A stretch of DNA of 64,000 bases from the IMG/VR virus record IMGVR_UViG_3300031566_000001, positions 62,001-126,000 of that record, one strand, 5' to 3'. Within the stretch, counting starts at the first letter, position 1, and the number at the start of each line of letters is the position of its first letter. The translations under genes and the position numbers were made by a program. Below are positions 14,597-23,514 of this stretch, one piece after another. Under the pieces are notes generated by a model, which did not search any database, was not told the origin of the DNA, and saw nothing but the letters and a program-made list of their open reading frames with translations. Origin of the DNA: a virus.

Positions 14597-14831
14597 GTTC
14601 TGCGTGAAGTGCCGCCGCAAGATGCATGTGGCCAAGGTGGGCCAGGAGGTCCTGGAGCTGACTGAGAAGGGCACTCCGTACAGGCTCGCGGCTGGTGATG
14701 TGTTGGAGTGCCCTAAGTGTGGATATCAGGTCGTGACCCGCTTCGGCAAGGTCACTCCGCACTATGAGGCTGGATTCAATGAACTTGTGGGGCGTCTTCG
14801 CCGACGTGACCTGCTCCTGGAGGTGGTGTGA
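14580..14831 (+). CDS. small zinc-ribbon protein
   Basis: 83 residues. CVKCRRKM and CPKCGYQVV, about 36 residues apart, form a classical four-Cys zinc ribbon. SD GAGGAGGATAG. Probably a nucleic-acid or protein adaptor; overlaps the genes on both sides. Confidence 0.55.
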   Translation: MDTRDEFCVKCRRKMHVAKVGQEVLELTEKGTPYRLAAGDVLECPKCGYQVVTRFGKVTPHYEAGFNELVGRLRRRDLLLEVV

Positions 14832-15100
14832 TGCCTGATGACAGGTGTATCATCGTAGCCGTGCCCGTGGAGGTCAGTCAACGGGGTGAGATCGTCACCG
14901 GCTCCACCAAGGCAAGGTGCGCCGATTGTGACGCGGCGGTCTGGGTTGCGCCCAGCAGCCAGATTATGATGCGGAGGCAGACGTGTAAGGTGCTGTGTAT
15001 CCCCTGCGGCCTTGGAGCCATCGAGGAGGACCCGGATCCGGAGTTCAGTACCACTCATGAGGAGGCCTTCCGGTTGCTTACAGAGGAAGATAATGGTTGA
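14831..15100 (+). CDS. small zinc-ribbon protein
   Basis: 89 residues from ATG 14831, directly after GTG 14828; SD GGAGGTGG. CADCDAAVW and CKVLCIPCGLG make a second four-Cys ribbon next to the previous one, though the proteins are not alike overall. The C-terminus is acidic. Function unknown. Confidence 0.55.
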   Translation: MPDDRCIIVAVPVEVSQRGEIVTGSTKARCADCDAAVWVAPSSQIMMRRQTCKVLCIPCGLGAIEEDPDPEFSTTHEEAFRLLTEEDNG

Positions 15101-15827
15101 CAGCATAACAATCAACTGGAAGGATTCTGTTTGGAATGTACCCCTGGGTAGCTGGGAGCCGGTGGATGCTGTGTCCATTCGCCCTGTCCCGGCCCGTGAT
15201 GGTTGTCGCTGCGGGTCTTGCCGGTTTCTGGATCGTGAGGCTGAGGGCTGGAGATGCGCCAACTTCGTGAATATCCTTGCAACGAGGGCACTAAAGGGTA
15301 TGAGCCCCGTCAGTCCGCAGATGCGGCTCATGGCGTGCCTGGATTGGGAGGGCTACCCACCCCGCAACCCCGGCTGGTTCGCCTGCCCGCTGTGGCTCTC
15401 TGGTGAGTCTATGTCTACACGGGCCTATCGTGAGGGCCATTTTGGGGAGTTCTTAACACTGATGGCCCTGGCTGGGGCCGGGGAGCCTCACACCGAGTAC
15501 CGTACCCATGAGGGATCACAGGCACAGGGCGACCTGGCGGAGCTGGAACGGGCCGGTGCTGATATGAGGCGGAAGGACAAATGGTGGAAACTTCTAGGTA
15601 CGTGGAATCTTCCGGTTGATGGCTATCCTGGCGCACCCCATCCGATGAGCGGCCTGGTCAGCTTTGGGAGTACCCTGTCCACCAAGGCTGCGAGTTCCTT
15701 CGGGGGACTGTTATCACTTGTCACTACGGATTATCTCACGCAGAGCGAAGGGGCTTCTGTGGAGGTGTCCCGTCATGCCAATTGCCGGTGTGCAATTGTT
15801 GATGATGTGGAGGATGAGCTGGAGTAG
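15093..15827 (+). CDS. hypothetical Cys-rich protein before the terminase
   Basis: 244 residues from ATG 15093 (SD GAGGAAG). The N-terminal half has CRCGSCRFLD, then more Cys and WFACPLW, which could bind zinc. The C-terminus SRHANCRCAIVDDVEDELE resembles the NCRC ending of MuF-type head proteins, but no MuF domain precedes it. Its role is unclear. Confidence 0.5.
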   Translation: MVDSITINWKDSVWNVPLGSWEPVDAVSIRPVPARDGCRCGSCRFLDREAEGWRCANFVNILATRALKGMSPVSPQMRLMACLDWEGYPPRNPGWFACPLWLSGESMSTRAYREGHFGEFLTLMALAGAGEPHTEYRTHEGSQAQGDLAELERAGADMRRKDKWWKLLGTWNLPVDGYPGAPHPMSGLVSFGSTLSTKAASSFGGLLSLVTTDYLTQSEGASVEVSRHANCRCAIVDDVEDELE

Positions 15828-15841
15828 TCTTTGACCCCTAC

Positions 15842-15870
15842 TTGACAAGTTACAAACTATGCTGTACAAT
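15842..15870 (+). promoter_or_regulatory. sigma70-type promoter before the terminase genes
   Basis: TTGACA (15842-15847), 17 bp, TACAAT (15865-15870). With the promoter at 283 this is one of two near-consensus sites without the phage palindrome. It lies in a 139-bp gene-free gap and would start the packaging operon. Confidence 0.75.
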
Positions 15871-15883
15871 GTGACGGAGCATT

Positions 15884-15918
15884 AGCCCCGTCTACCCGGA
15901 CGGCGGGTGGGCGGGGCT
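15884..15918 (+). other. leader hairpin upstream of terS
   Basis: AGCCCCG (15884-15890) pairs with CGGGGCT (15912-15918), and inner CTACCCG/CGGGTGG extend the stem. The hairpin starts about 14 nt after the -10, so it would form in the first 50 nt of the transcript. A short T run follows. Attenuation or 5' mRNA protection is possible. Confidence 0.5.
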
Positions 15919-15966
15919 TTGCCATTACAGGTCGTCTGTATCTGTTGTCAGTAAAGGATTTGTTAG

Positions 15967-16461
15967 GTGCCCAAGAATCAAAGCCCTCATACCGTGAGCC
16001 ATAAGGTCCTGGTGGCCTTGCGTAGGCGGCAGGTGGCAAGCCTGCGGCTTCGGGGGTACACGGAGCGGGAGATAGCCGACGAGCTTGCCAACGAGGGCAT
16101 GCTGAACCCCAGGACGGGCATGCCCTGGACGCAACAGACTATGAACAATGACCTCAAAGCTATTCGTGAAGACTGGCGCAAGCGTGCTGCTGAGGACATC
16201 GCCGAACACATAGCCCGCATCCTGGCGGAGCTCTCTGAGGTCAAACGCTCTGCGTGGGCTGAGAAGGACTACCAGGCCATCTTGCGGGCCATTGAGAAGG
16301 AAGCCAAGATACTTGGGGTAGACAGTCCTGATAAGCAGATCGTGATTGAGGGAGACCTGGAGACATTTCTATCCAGGCTGCCGGAGGAGTACCAGATTGC
16401 CATCCGCAACCTCATCCTCACCGACTTTGTCGGAGGCGGCCCTGCGAGGCTTCGCCCCTGA
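15967..16461 (+). CDS. terS: terminase small subunit
   Basis: 164 residues with a helix-turn-helix (RRRQVASLRLRGYTEREIA...WTQQTMNNDLKAI) for DNA recognition, then a helical oligomerisation region and an acidic C-terminus. It sits directly before terL, as usual. GTG 15967 follows TTAG with no clear SD. The C-terminal codons overlap or abut the terL start. Confidence 0.75.
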   Translation: MPKNQSPHTVSHKVLVALRRRQVASLRLRGYTEREIADELANEGMLNPRTGMPWTQQTMNNDLKAIREDWRKRAAEDIAEHIARILAELSEVKRSAWAEKDYQAILRAIEKEAKILGVDSPDKQIVIEGDLETFLSRLPEEYQIAIRNLILTDFVGGGPARLRP

Positions 16462-16489
16462 CGACTTCGCCCGGACCTTCGTGGGGGCT

Positions 16490-18007
16490 ATGGGGGATGT
16501 ATCCCAGGGTCGGCTCAAGGAGTGGGCCATGCGCGGCACCGACATCACCCCGGCGGATTGGGGGGAACGGTACTTCTACATCGAGGATCCCTGCGATGTG
16601 GAGACCGGGCGGCAGCTGACCCCAGGGCCTATAAGGCTGTTTTCGCTCCAGAAGGCATTGCTCAAGGCAGCGCTGGAGATCACACCGGAGTTGGGATTTC
16701 GTTGGCAGAGCATTGTATTTTCGGCTATCAAGAAATCAGGAAAGTCCAGGCTGGCGGCTATGGTGGATGCGTGGGTGGCTGACCAGATGGGGCCGTTTGC
16801 GGAAGTCTACCTGGCGGCCAATGATGGGAAGCAGTCGGGGGATCGGCTTCTGAACTGCATCGCCCGGAGCATAGAGCTGAATCAGAAATTGGGGACCGGC
16901 CTTGTGATGACCCGGTGGAAGGACCGCAAGACCGCAATCTCGCTACCCAACGGCTCGGTCATTGAGGCCATCCCTGTAGACCCCACAGGTCAGGCAGGTG
17001 GTAACCCGGCCTGTGTTACGTTCTCAGAGCTTTGGGGATACCGCCTGGAGGACAAGCAAAGGCTGTGGGCGGCGCTTACGCTATCGCCTACGAAGCGTGG
17101 GCTGTCCTTTCGTTGGGTGGACACCTATGCGGGGTACGAGGGGGAAAGCAACACCCTGGAGAACCTGTACGACCAGGGTGTGAACAAGGGCCGCCTCTGG
17201 GTGGACTGGGCTGATGAGAACCGCATCGAGTATGACCCCATCCTGAGAGAGCAGGAGATACCCTTGTTCGTCAACGAGGCCACAAGGTTATGGTGCTACT
17301 GGGAGACGGAGCCGCGGTTCCCCTGGCAGACGGAAGCGTACTATCAGGAGCAGGCCGGGGCCTTGACGGAGCTGGAATTCCGCCGGGTACACAAGAATGA
17401 GTGGGTCACCTCGGAGGATGTTTTCGTACCTATCGAGTGGTGGCACGGCTGCGCGGTGGAGACGCCCTTCCCGCCGTTGCAGTCGAGTGAGGAAGTGATC
17501 CTGGGGGTAGACGCAGCGGTCAGTGGCGATTCGTTCGCAGTGGTGGGTGTCACGCGGCATCCGATGGCCCCTGGCACTCACGTGGCGGTGCGCTACAGCC
17601 GGGTATGGTACCCACCCAAGGGCGGGGAGCTGGACTTCGGCCCTATCGACCAGGAGATACGGCGCTTCTGTGGGGAGCACAACGTGGTGGAGGTGGCCTA
17701 CGACAAGTGGCAGCTACACAAGCTGGCCACAGACCAGGGCAAGGACTACGTGGCCCACTGGAGGTCCTTCAGCCAGGGGTCCGAGCGTTTGGAGTCGGAC
17801 GTACAGCTATACCAGCTCATCAGGGCCAAGGAATGCACCCATGATGGGACGCACCATGAGCTGACCCGGCACATCGCCAATGCCAATAGCAAGATGAGCA
17901 AGGAAGAGGAGACGCGGCTGCGGATTGTCAAGAGCAAACGGGGCAAGATTGATGCGTGTGTGGCGCTCTCTATGGCGGCGCACCGGTGTTTATACCTGAA
18001 CCTGTGA
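16490..18007 (+). CDS. terL: terminase large subunit
   Basis: About 505 residues from ATG 16490. The packaging ATPase has a deviant Walker A FSAIKKSGKSRL (about 82) and CVTFSELWGY in the Walker B region. The nuclease domain has ILGVDAAVSGDSFAVVGV (about 340), VAYDKW and KIDACVALSMA, matching the RNase-H-like metal sites. The reading frame remains open upstream to ATG 16346; the stretch just after the terS stop (APDDFARTFVGAM) looks coding, so a non-ATG start or GTG 16481 is possible. Confidence 0.9.
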   Translation: MGDVSQGRLKEWAMRGTDITPADWGERYFYIEDPCDVETGRQLTPGPIRLFSLQKALLKAALEITPELGFRWQSIVFSAIKKSGKSRLAAMVDAWVADQMGPFAEVYLAANDGKQSGDRLLNCIARSIELNQKLGTGLVMTRWKDRKTAISLPNGSVIEAIPVDPTGQAGGNPACVTFSELWGYRLEDKQRLWAALTLSPTKRGLSFRWVDTYAGYEGESNTLENLYDQGVNKGRLWVDWADENRIEYDPILREQEIPLFVNEATRLWCYWETEPRFPWQTEAYYQEQAGALTELEFRRVHKNEWVTSEDVFVPIEWWHGCAVETPFPPLQSSEEVILGVDAAVSGDSFAVVGVTRHPMAPGTHVAVRYSRVWYPPKGGELDFGPIDQEIRRFCGEHNVVEVAYDKWQLHKLATDQGKDYVAHWRSFSQGSERLESDVQLYQLIRAKECTHDGTHHELTRHIANANSKMSKEEETRLRIVKSKRGKIDACVALSMAAHRCLYLNL

Positions 18008-18015
18008 GGGGAGAG

Positions 18016-18189
18016 ATGAAGCAAGAACTCTGTCCGGTATGCCGCGGTAAGAAAATAATCGTGTCCACTCATATCTCGGGGGTTCTCTCCCAGAGGAAGT
18101 GCTCAGCCTGCGGTGGCACGGGAATCGTCAAGCCGAAGACCTGCAACATGCCCCCAGGATCGTGTGGGGGCTGCCCAGGTCGGTTCTAA
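18016..18189 (+). CDS. small DnaJ-like zinc-finger protein
   Basis: 57 residues from ATG 18016 (SD GGGGAGAG). CPVCRGKK and CSACGGTG, 18 residues apart, then CNMPPGSCGGCPGRF. This is a compact zinc fold of the DnaJ type. It lies between terL and the first virion-type protein. Confidence 0.6.
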   Translation: MKQELCPVCRGKKIIVSTHISGVLSQRKCSACGGTGIVKPKTCNMPPGSCGGCPGRF

Positions 18190-18219
18190 GGCGCTTAAAG
18201 CTGAGATGAGGGGTATCCC

Positions 18220-18777
18220 ATGTCTAACACGGTAATCATTGCGGGCAGGAACTACACTGACCCAGATAGGCCAGCACAGGCTCCGCACATTGACGCGGAC
18301 GGTACTGCGTATATCAGGACGCTGGGTCAGAGTGACGTGGTGATGCTGTCCGAACCAGCATTGGCTGCCGCCAGGGCGGGGACAGCATTCTGCCACAAGG
18401 TGAACAGTAAGGTGGGCATCAATGGTGCGCCAACGGTGCTGACGGATGCGGGCCTGCTCAGGACAACGACTGCAGGCTACAGGGACGTTATCACTTGCCT
18501 CTATGCCTATCTGAGCACATTCAGCGATTCGTGTGAGTTTGAGATAGGCTACACGGCAAACGCGGATGGCACGGGGGCATTTACGGCGATGACGATGATG
18601 TTTGGCCTTGATACTGGCGCTGCCTCTTCGGTGCCTTCACCAAGCCTTACGATGCTTAGCCCACCCATTGTCATCACACCAGCCATGGGCGGGGCATGGA
18701 CTATCAGGGCACAGACCAATGATGCAGGTGCAACGGTGACATTCGGCATAAACGGCTGGCGCGAGCTTATCACCTAA
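18220..18777 (+). CDS. putative virion protein
   Basis: 185 residues, rich in Ala, Thr and Gly with alternating beta pattern; no enzyme motif. ATG 18220 follows GAGGGGTATCCC. The N-terminus NTVIIAGRNYTDPDRP is similar in style to the proteins at 18833 and 19236 (AQTVLIAGRGADGTP), so these may be related capsid decoration proteins. Position between terminase and portal fits a structural role. Confidence 0.5.
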   Translation: MSNTVIIAGRNYTDPDRPAQAPHIDADGTAYIRTLGQSDVVMLSEPALAAARAGTAFCHKVNSKVGINGAPTVLTDAGLLRTTTAGYRDVITCLYAYLSTFSDSCEFEIGYTANADGTGAFTAMTMMFGLDTGAASSVPSPSLTMLSPPIVITPAMGGAWTIRAQTNDAGATVTFGINGWRELIT

Positions 18778-18779
18778 TT

Positions 18780-18824
18780 CTTTGCCAGCAAAGGAAACGC
18801 TGGCCTAGCCTTTTGTGCAAAAGG
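18780..18824 (+). promoter_or_regulatory. paired palindromes in reversed order
   Basis: CTTTGCCAGCAAAG (18780-18793, centre 18786.5) precedes CCTTTTGTGCAAAAGG (18809-18824, centre 18816.5). The 30-bp centre spacing is kept but the B-type copy comes first. No -10-like hexamer lies 19 bp after TTGCCA (18782-18787), so this may be an operator without a promoter. The second palindrome also places AAAAGGGGAGAA, an SD, before ATG 18833. Confidence 0.55.
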
Positions 18825-18832
18825 GGAGAACG

Positions 18833-19228
18833 ATGGCGAGAGTAGAGATAGCGGGACACGGCCAGGATAGCAATACGCCCATCGGTGCGGTATTCAGTGA
18901 GCAGGGCATCATCGTGCCGCCTTATGATGACTTGGTTAGTTACGGGCCGACCGATGCGCCCGCTGTCAACAAGGCGATATACACGCCCAGTGCCAGCTTC
19001 CGGTTCATCCCTCAGTTGGTTGTGATGTCCTGTGAGGGGGCACAGATCTTCACTTTCGCCTGCGGGACCTGGCACATGACCATTTACATCTCTGGGCAGT
19101 CAGGGGGCACGGAGGTCATTCCCTTCGTCGGTGGGGGCCTGCGGCTGGCACGGCTGCCGTTGTTATTGACTACGCCCAACGCGGTGAATCACTACGTGGG
19201 CTTCATGGGTAGGCAGGTGGTGGAATAG
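18833..19228 (+). CDS. putative virion protein
   Basis: 131 residues, beta-rich (FRFIPQLVVMSCEGAQIFTF, MTIYISGQSGGTEVI). SD AAGGGGAGAACG. It may be a capsid decoration or fibre component together with 18220 and 19236. No enzyme motif recognised. First gene after the reversed palindrome pair. Confidence 0.45.
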   Translation: MARVEIAGHGQDSNTPIGAVFSEQGIIVPPYDDLVSYGPTDAPAVNKAIYTPSASFRFIPQLVVMSCEGAQIFTFACGTWHMTIYISGQSGGTEVIPFVGGGLRLARLPLLLTTPNAVNHYVGFMGRQVVE

Positions 19229-19235
19229 GGGGCGC

Positions 19236-19637
19236 ATGATGAGCATAGCACAAACGGTACTGATAGCAGGTAGAGGAGCGGACGGGACACCTCAGGTTAT
19301 TGAGGTAACTGTTGGGGGTGCATTGCCGGTCAGCGCATCGGCGGCGGACAACCCTACCTATCCTCTGGTGCGGAACCTGACCCTGACCCTGGCTAATACG
19401 GAATATGCACAGGTTCTCCCTGCTAACTGTCGGTCCTTCGAGTTTCATTGCCGCACGGCCAACGATATTCGGTTTGCGTTCGAGCCGGGGCGTGTCGGCC
19501 CACCGGCGGCGCCGTACATGACCTTGCCCTCTGGCTTGTGGTACTACTCCGAGGAGGTCTACTTGCAACCAGTGTGGACCCTCTACTTCGCCAGCGCGGT
19601 TGCCGCCGTGGTGGTGGAACTCATAGGGTGGACGTAA
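19236..19637 (+). CDS. putative virion protein
   Basis: 133 residues, beta-rich and hydrophobic near the end (LYFASAVAAVVVELIGWT). ATG 19236 has no strong SD but is 7 bp after the previous stop. Its N-terminal AQTVLIAGRGADG resembles the start of the gene at 18220. Role inferred from position only. Confidence 0.45.
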   Translation: MMSIAQTVLIAGRGADGTPQVIEVTVGGALPVSASAADNPTYPLVRNLTLTLANTEYAQVLPANCRSFEFHCRTANDIRFAFEPGRVGPPAAPYMTLPSGLWYYSEEVYLQPVWTLYFASAVAAVVVELIGWT

Positions 19638-19638
19638 G

Positions 19639-20712
19639 ATGCCGGTAAGGGGTGGCGCGGGCCTTCTAGCGGCCTTGCTGGAGACGGGGCAGATAACGCC
19701 CTACAGCTTCTTCGATGATGGGAGCTACGAGGCGGGCGTAGCCAAAGCCTATACCGTCAACGCCCTGGCGGGCAACACCGATATTGAGGTCGCCCACTAC
19801 GCGGCGGGTACGCTCAGCTTCACCGCGCCCGGCACCATAGCGGATGCTGCAAATGGGCTGGCGGGCTGGGCGGTGAATGACCGCATGGTCATCAAGGGTA
19901 GTGGCTCCAACGACGGTGAGGTTACAGTCACGGGCATCGGTGGAGCACCGGCGAACCTGACCATCTCTGCGGCGGTGAATGAGCTGGCAGGGGCCATGAC
20001 CTCATTGTATAAGGTGGCTGCGCACTCAAACAACGTCGTCACGGACACCAACACGGGGTTAATGTGGAGCCGCAACACCTCCACAGGTGAGGCCGTAGGG
20101 CCGATGAGCAACGGTCTATTGAACTGGTACAACGTGGCGACGGACTGTGCAATCTATGCTGGGGTTAACACCGTGAGTGTGATAATGCCCGGCAATATCT
20201 TCCGCGTCATCGGAGGGGCCGCCTTGACCCAATTTCATATCGGGGACTGCATCATGGCGGCGGGGTTCGTCAACGGGGTCAACAATCTCCCCAATGCCTA
20301 TGTGGTGAGCGCCACACCTAATGGTGCCGATTTGGACATCGTTGTGGACCCCGGCAATCAGGTCTTGATAGCTGAGGGCGCAGTAGGCGACTGGATTTAT
20401 CTCAATTGCCAGTCCATCTTCAACTATGCGGCGGGGGCACGGCTGGGGAGCGTGGGCACGTACACGGATTGGCGAGTGCCAAATCGGGTCGAGATTATGG
20501 GCCTTGTTGGAATGGAAGCAGGGGCAGTATTGCCTGATGTACTCGCATTCCCTGGCTGGCCCGCAGCGCCTATTTGGCAGTCAACCACCTGCCCAGGACA
20601 GATACTAGCCGCCTGGAGAATCGATTTGGCGGCGGGCATTAACCAAGGGCAAGCGTTAAGGATAGCCAAGGCTGCGAATGGTATCACTGCCCTTGTGAGG
20701 CTAGGAACATGA
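19639..20712 (+). CDS. virion protein with a DUF1566-like domain
   Basis: 357 residues. The stretch VVTDTNTGLMWSRNTSTG and, far downstream, YTDWRVPNRVEIMGL match the two halves of DUF1566, a C-type-lectin-like fold (usually TGLMWQ...YTDWRLPNxxEL). About 125 residues are inserted between them. The N-terminal part is a beta-rich domain. DUF1566 occurs in surface and fibre proteins, so receptor binding or decoration is likely. Coupled by ATGA to the next gene. Confidence 0.6.
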   Translation: MPVRGGAGLLAALLETGQITPYSFFDDGSYEAGVAKAYTVNALAGNTDIEVAHYAAGTLSFTAPGTIADAANGLAGWAVNDRMVIKGSGSNDGEVTVTGIGGAPANLTISAAVNELAGAMTSLYKVAAHSNNVVTDTNTGLMWSRNTSTGEAVGPMSNGLLNWYNVATDCAIYAGVNTVSVIMPGNIFRVIGGAALTQFHIGDCIMAAGFVNGVNNLPNAYVVSATPNGADLDIVVDPGNQVLIAEGAVGDWIYLNCQSIFNYAAGARLGSVGTYTDWRVPNRVEIMGLVGMEAGAVLPDVLAFPGWPAAPIWQSTTCPGQILAAWRIDLAAGINQGQALRIAKAANGITALVRLGT

Positions 20713-21266
20713 TAGACCTGCAATCTAAGACGCTGGACGAACTCAGGGCGATGGACAAAGAGGACATCATCAAGGCCATCTTCGAGGGCGAGACTTACAG
20801 CGACCCTCATTTGGTCAAGGACCAGTTTGGCAACAACGTGGAGCTGGTTGATGAGATTCGCCAGAAGTACGACGGCAACCTGGTGGGGCGGCGCGTTGTC
20901 AGGTGGACCTATCACGACGCTAAAGAGGGCATTGTCAACGAAATCATCACTGAGGACGGCAAGGTGAGGGATATGGTCACCCACCCGCTAGACGGCAGGC
21001 AGCCTACGCTCAGGAGGGTGCCCATTGCGGAGCCGGTGCCGCTGGAGGAGCTGGGCGGCATGGGCGGCGCGGCTGTTGTGCCGGAACCAGTGCTGCCGGA
21101 GCCGGAGCCGCTTATCTTGCCGGTGCCCCTTCGAGCTGTAGAGGTCACACCGGAGCCGGTTATCACTGAAGAGCCAGCTATCATCGAGGCACCGCTGACC
21201 AAGTGGCAGCGGTTCAAGAAGCGGGCGGAGCGCATCATCTTCCTGCTACCGGACGACGTAGTATAA
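20709..21266 (+). CDS. hypothetical protein with a Pro/Glu-rich region, before the portal
   Basis: 185 residues. Residues 1-100 are a charged domain; about 105-160 is a run of P-E-P and V-P repeats (PEPVLPEPEPLILPVP), probably an extended linker; the C-terminus is basic then hydrophobic (KWQRFKKRAERIIFLLPDD). Such linkers tether virion parts. Ends 9 bp before the portal gene. Confidence 0.5.
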   Translation: MIDLQSKTLDELRAMDKEDIIKAIFEGETYSDPHLVKDQFGNNVELVDEIRQKYDGNLVGRRVVRWTYHDAKEGIVNEIITEDGKVRDMVTHPLDGRQPTLRRVPIAEPVPLEELGGMGGAAVVPEPVLPEPEPLILPVPLRAVEVTPEPVITEEPAIIEAPLTKWQRFKKRAERIIFLLPDDVV

Positions 21267-21275
21267 GGGGAAGGC

Positions 21276-23501
21276 ATGGCTAAGAAGAAGCGCAGACCGG
21301 AGCCGACCAAAGAAGAGGTCATCCTGGAAGAGGACGCTAAGGTCGCCAAGCCGCCTGCAGACATTGCGGCTGCGGCCAGGGCCTCCGTGCAGGAAACGGC
21401 CCCGACGGGCTGGGGTGGTTCTCAGATATTCCTGTTCCAGATGGCGCTCAAGGCAGATGAGGCCCCCTTGTGGTGGACCGTGCAGCGTGACGCGTGGCTG
21501 CGTTCATTCTGGCAGACTGCACCTTTCTTACCGGGGGTCATTTACTCTATAGCGGCCCGCAATGCAGCCTTCCGATTTGAGTTCACTGGTCCGGAGGAGC
21601 AGGTTCAATATTCTAAGGACCTGTGTGCTCAGGCAGACCTTGGAGCGGGCTGGCAGTCGTTTGTGATGAAGCTCACGCAGGACTTGCTTACACAAGATAA
21701 TGGTGCATTTATCGAGGTCATTCGGCCTGCCAGGGTACGCACTAAGAAGGGATTACTCCAGGCGGTCAAGGCCCGCGGCTCAGATGGGGAGATGGAATGG
21801 TTCCAGGTGTACCGCAATCAGATAGAACCCATTGACCTGGAGGAGTACAAGGTTGAGGACTCGCCGGTGGACCAACCTCTGGGTATTGCACATCTGGATG
21901 CAGGACGGTGCCAGAGGACGGGGGATATTGATTATCCTGTAGTCTACACAGACCGCAAGAATCAGAAACACAAATTGGCCTGGTGGCAAGTTATCACTCT
22001 AGAGGACATGCCCAGCCCTCAAGAGGACATGAACAATGTGGGCTTCTGCGCGGTGTCTCGGATACTGAGGGCGGCGCAGATACTACGAGACGTTGCAATC
22101 TACAAGCAGGAGAAGGTTTCAGGGCGTTTTGCGGGTTCTGTGTGGGTGACTAATGTGGATGCAACTCGTGTCACGGATGCGGTGAAACAGGCCAAGGTGA
22201 ATGCGGACCAGTTGGGGTTGTCTCGATATATGCCGCCTATCATCGCCTCACTTTTGGATCCCCAGGCCGATCCCAAAGCCATAGAGATAGCCCTAGCTTC
22301 TTTGCCCGATGGCTTCGATGAAGAGGTTGCTCTGCGGTGGTACATTACGGAGCTGGCGCTGGGCACGGGCACGGATTACACCTACCTGGCCCCATTGCCG
22401 GGGCAGGGGCTGGGTACGGCTACTCAGGTAGAGACCATGGCCCGGCAGACCAAGGGCAAGAGTTCAAGAATATTTATGAACACGTTGGAGTTCAAGTTCC
22501 GGTATCATCGACTGCTGCCGGGTCAGGTAGACATGAACTTTGTGGAGGTAGATGCAGAGGAGCAGGAGACCAAGGATGCGGCAACGCAGCGCCGGGCTGA
22601 GACGAGAGCTATATGTATCCAGAGCGGGGAGATCACCCCGCAGGTGGCCCGTCAGATCGCAGTGGACCAGGGGGACCTGGAGCCGGACTACCTGGATATG
22701 ATGGAGGAAGAGGAAGTTACGTCAGAGGTCACGGAAGAGCCGGAGGAGTCACCCGGCGGGTTTGAGCCGGGGGATGTGACCGAAGAGCCAGAGGAGAAAG
22801 GGGTCTGGGCACGGCTCAAGGCCCTGGGGGATCGGCTGCAGCTCAGACGTCGGAACTCCGGCTACGAGGGCAAGGTCAACGCCTATGCTGAGAAGTTGAT
22901 AACAGCCTACGATGAGTGGGCGCAGAAGTGGGCCAAGCGCATCGCCGGGGCCTCCTTGATAGATCGGGATGTGTTTATCAGGGATGCGGCTAATGAGATA
23001 GATGACATCATGCAGGAGATCGCCCTCAAGGGTCTACCGGAGGCCTACGCGCTGGGCCTAGAAGAGGAGGAGCTGACTCAGGATGGTGCGCTGGCCGTAG
23101 AGGCGTATACGGACCGCAACCTGCGCTTCCTGGAGTTCAGCTTGAACCCTGACGTGCAGACCAAGCTCAAGGGGTTGGGCGATGAGGGGTTGAAGGATGC
23201 AGGGGCCGTGCTGGGTGTCCTGGGTACGTTCAGGGGCCGTGTAGCGACGTATGCGGGGCCGTACTGGGTAATGGTATGGAAGGGTACAGAAGAGCGTGCC
23301 AAGGCGCAGGGGCAGGCACAGGAGCGTGTGATACCCGTCACACGGCATCTGGACGACAGGGCTGAGCACTGTGATACCTGCCCGCCCAAGGCCGGGGCGT
23401 ACAAGTCCTGGGCGGAGATGATTGCAGAGTGCGGCGGGGTCCCGGCGGATTCTTCGGATTCATGTGGCTGTAATTGTCGCTGCTGGATCACGCTAGGATA
23501 G
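21276..23501 (+). CDS. portal protein fused to a MuF-type head morphogenesis domain
   Basis: 741 residues. Residues about 60-490 fit a phage portal: a long alpha-beta core, IIASLLDPQADPKAIEIAL and MARQTKGKSSRIF. An acidic EEPEE linker (about 490-515) joins a C-terminal MuF-like domain ending HCDTCPPKAGAYKSWAEM and CGCNCRCWITLG, the usual Cys-rich end of MuF proteins. Portal-MuF fusions are known in other phages. The portal is the DNA channel; MuF domains are internal head proteins. SD AAGGGGAAGGC. Confidence 0.8.
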   Translation: MAKKKRRPEPTKEEVILEEDAKVAKPPADIAAAARASVQETAPTGWGGSQIFLFQMALKADEAPLWWTVQRDAWLRSFWQTAPFLPGVIYSIAARNAAFRFEFTGPEEQVQYSKDLCAQADLGAGWQSFVMKLTQDLLTQDNGAFIEVIRPARVRTKKGLLQAVKARGSDGEMEWFQVYRNQIEPIDLEEYKVEDSPVDQPLGIAHLDAGRCQRTGDIDYPVVYTDRKNQKHKLAWWQVITLEDMPSPQEDMNNVGFCAVSRILRAAQILRDVAIYKQEKVSGRFAGSVWVTNVDATRVTDAVKQAKVNADQLGLSRYMPPIIASLLDPQADPKAIEIALASLPDGFDEEVALRWYITELALGTGTDYTYLAPLPGQGLGTATQVETMARQTKGKSSRIFMNTLEFKFRYHRLLPGQVDMNFVEVDAEEQETKDAATQRRAETRAICIQSGEITPQVARQIAVDQGDLEPDYLDMMEEEEVTSEVTEEPEESPGGFEPGDVTEEPEEKGVWARLKALGDRLQLRRRNSGYEGKVNAYAEKLITAYDEWAQKWAKRIAGASLIDRDVFIRDAANEIDDIMQEIALKGLPEAYALGLEEEELTQDGALAVEAYTDRNLRFLEFSLNPDVQTKLKGLGDEGLKDAGAVLGVLGTFRGRVATYAGPYWVMVWKGTEERAKAQGQAQERVIPVTRHLDDRAEHCDTCPPKAGAYKSWAEMIAECGGVPADSSDSCGCNCRCWITLG

Positions 23502-23514
23502 ATTGGAGGGCACA

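Noticed and set aside
15420-15480. Shared LMALAG peptide between the left-edge gene (about 195-215) and the gene at 15093
   Set aside because: Similarity is limited to about six residues and the flanking sequences do not align.
16346-16489. Upstream extension of the large terminase to ATG 16346
   Set aside because: The first 35 codons are out of frame over terS and unlike a protein; only the part after the terS stop looks coding, so a later start is preferred.
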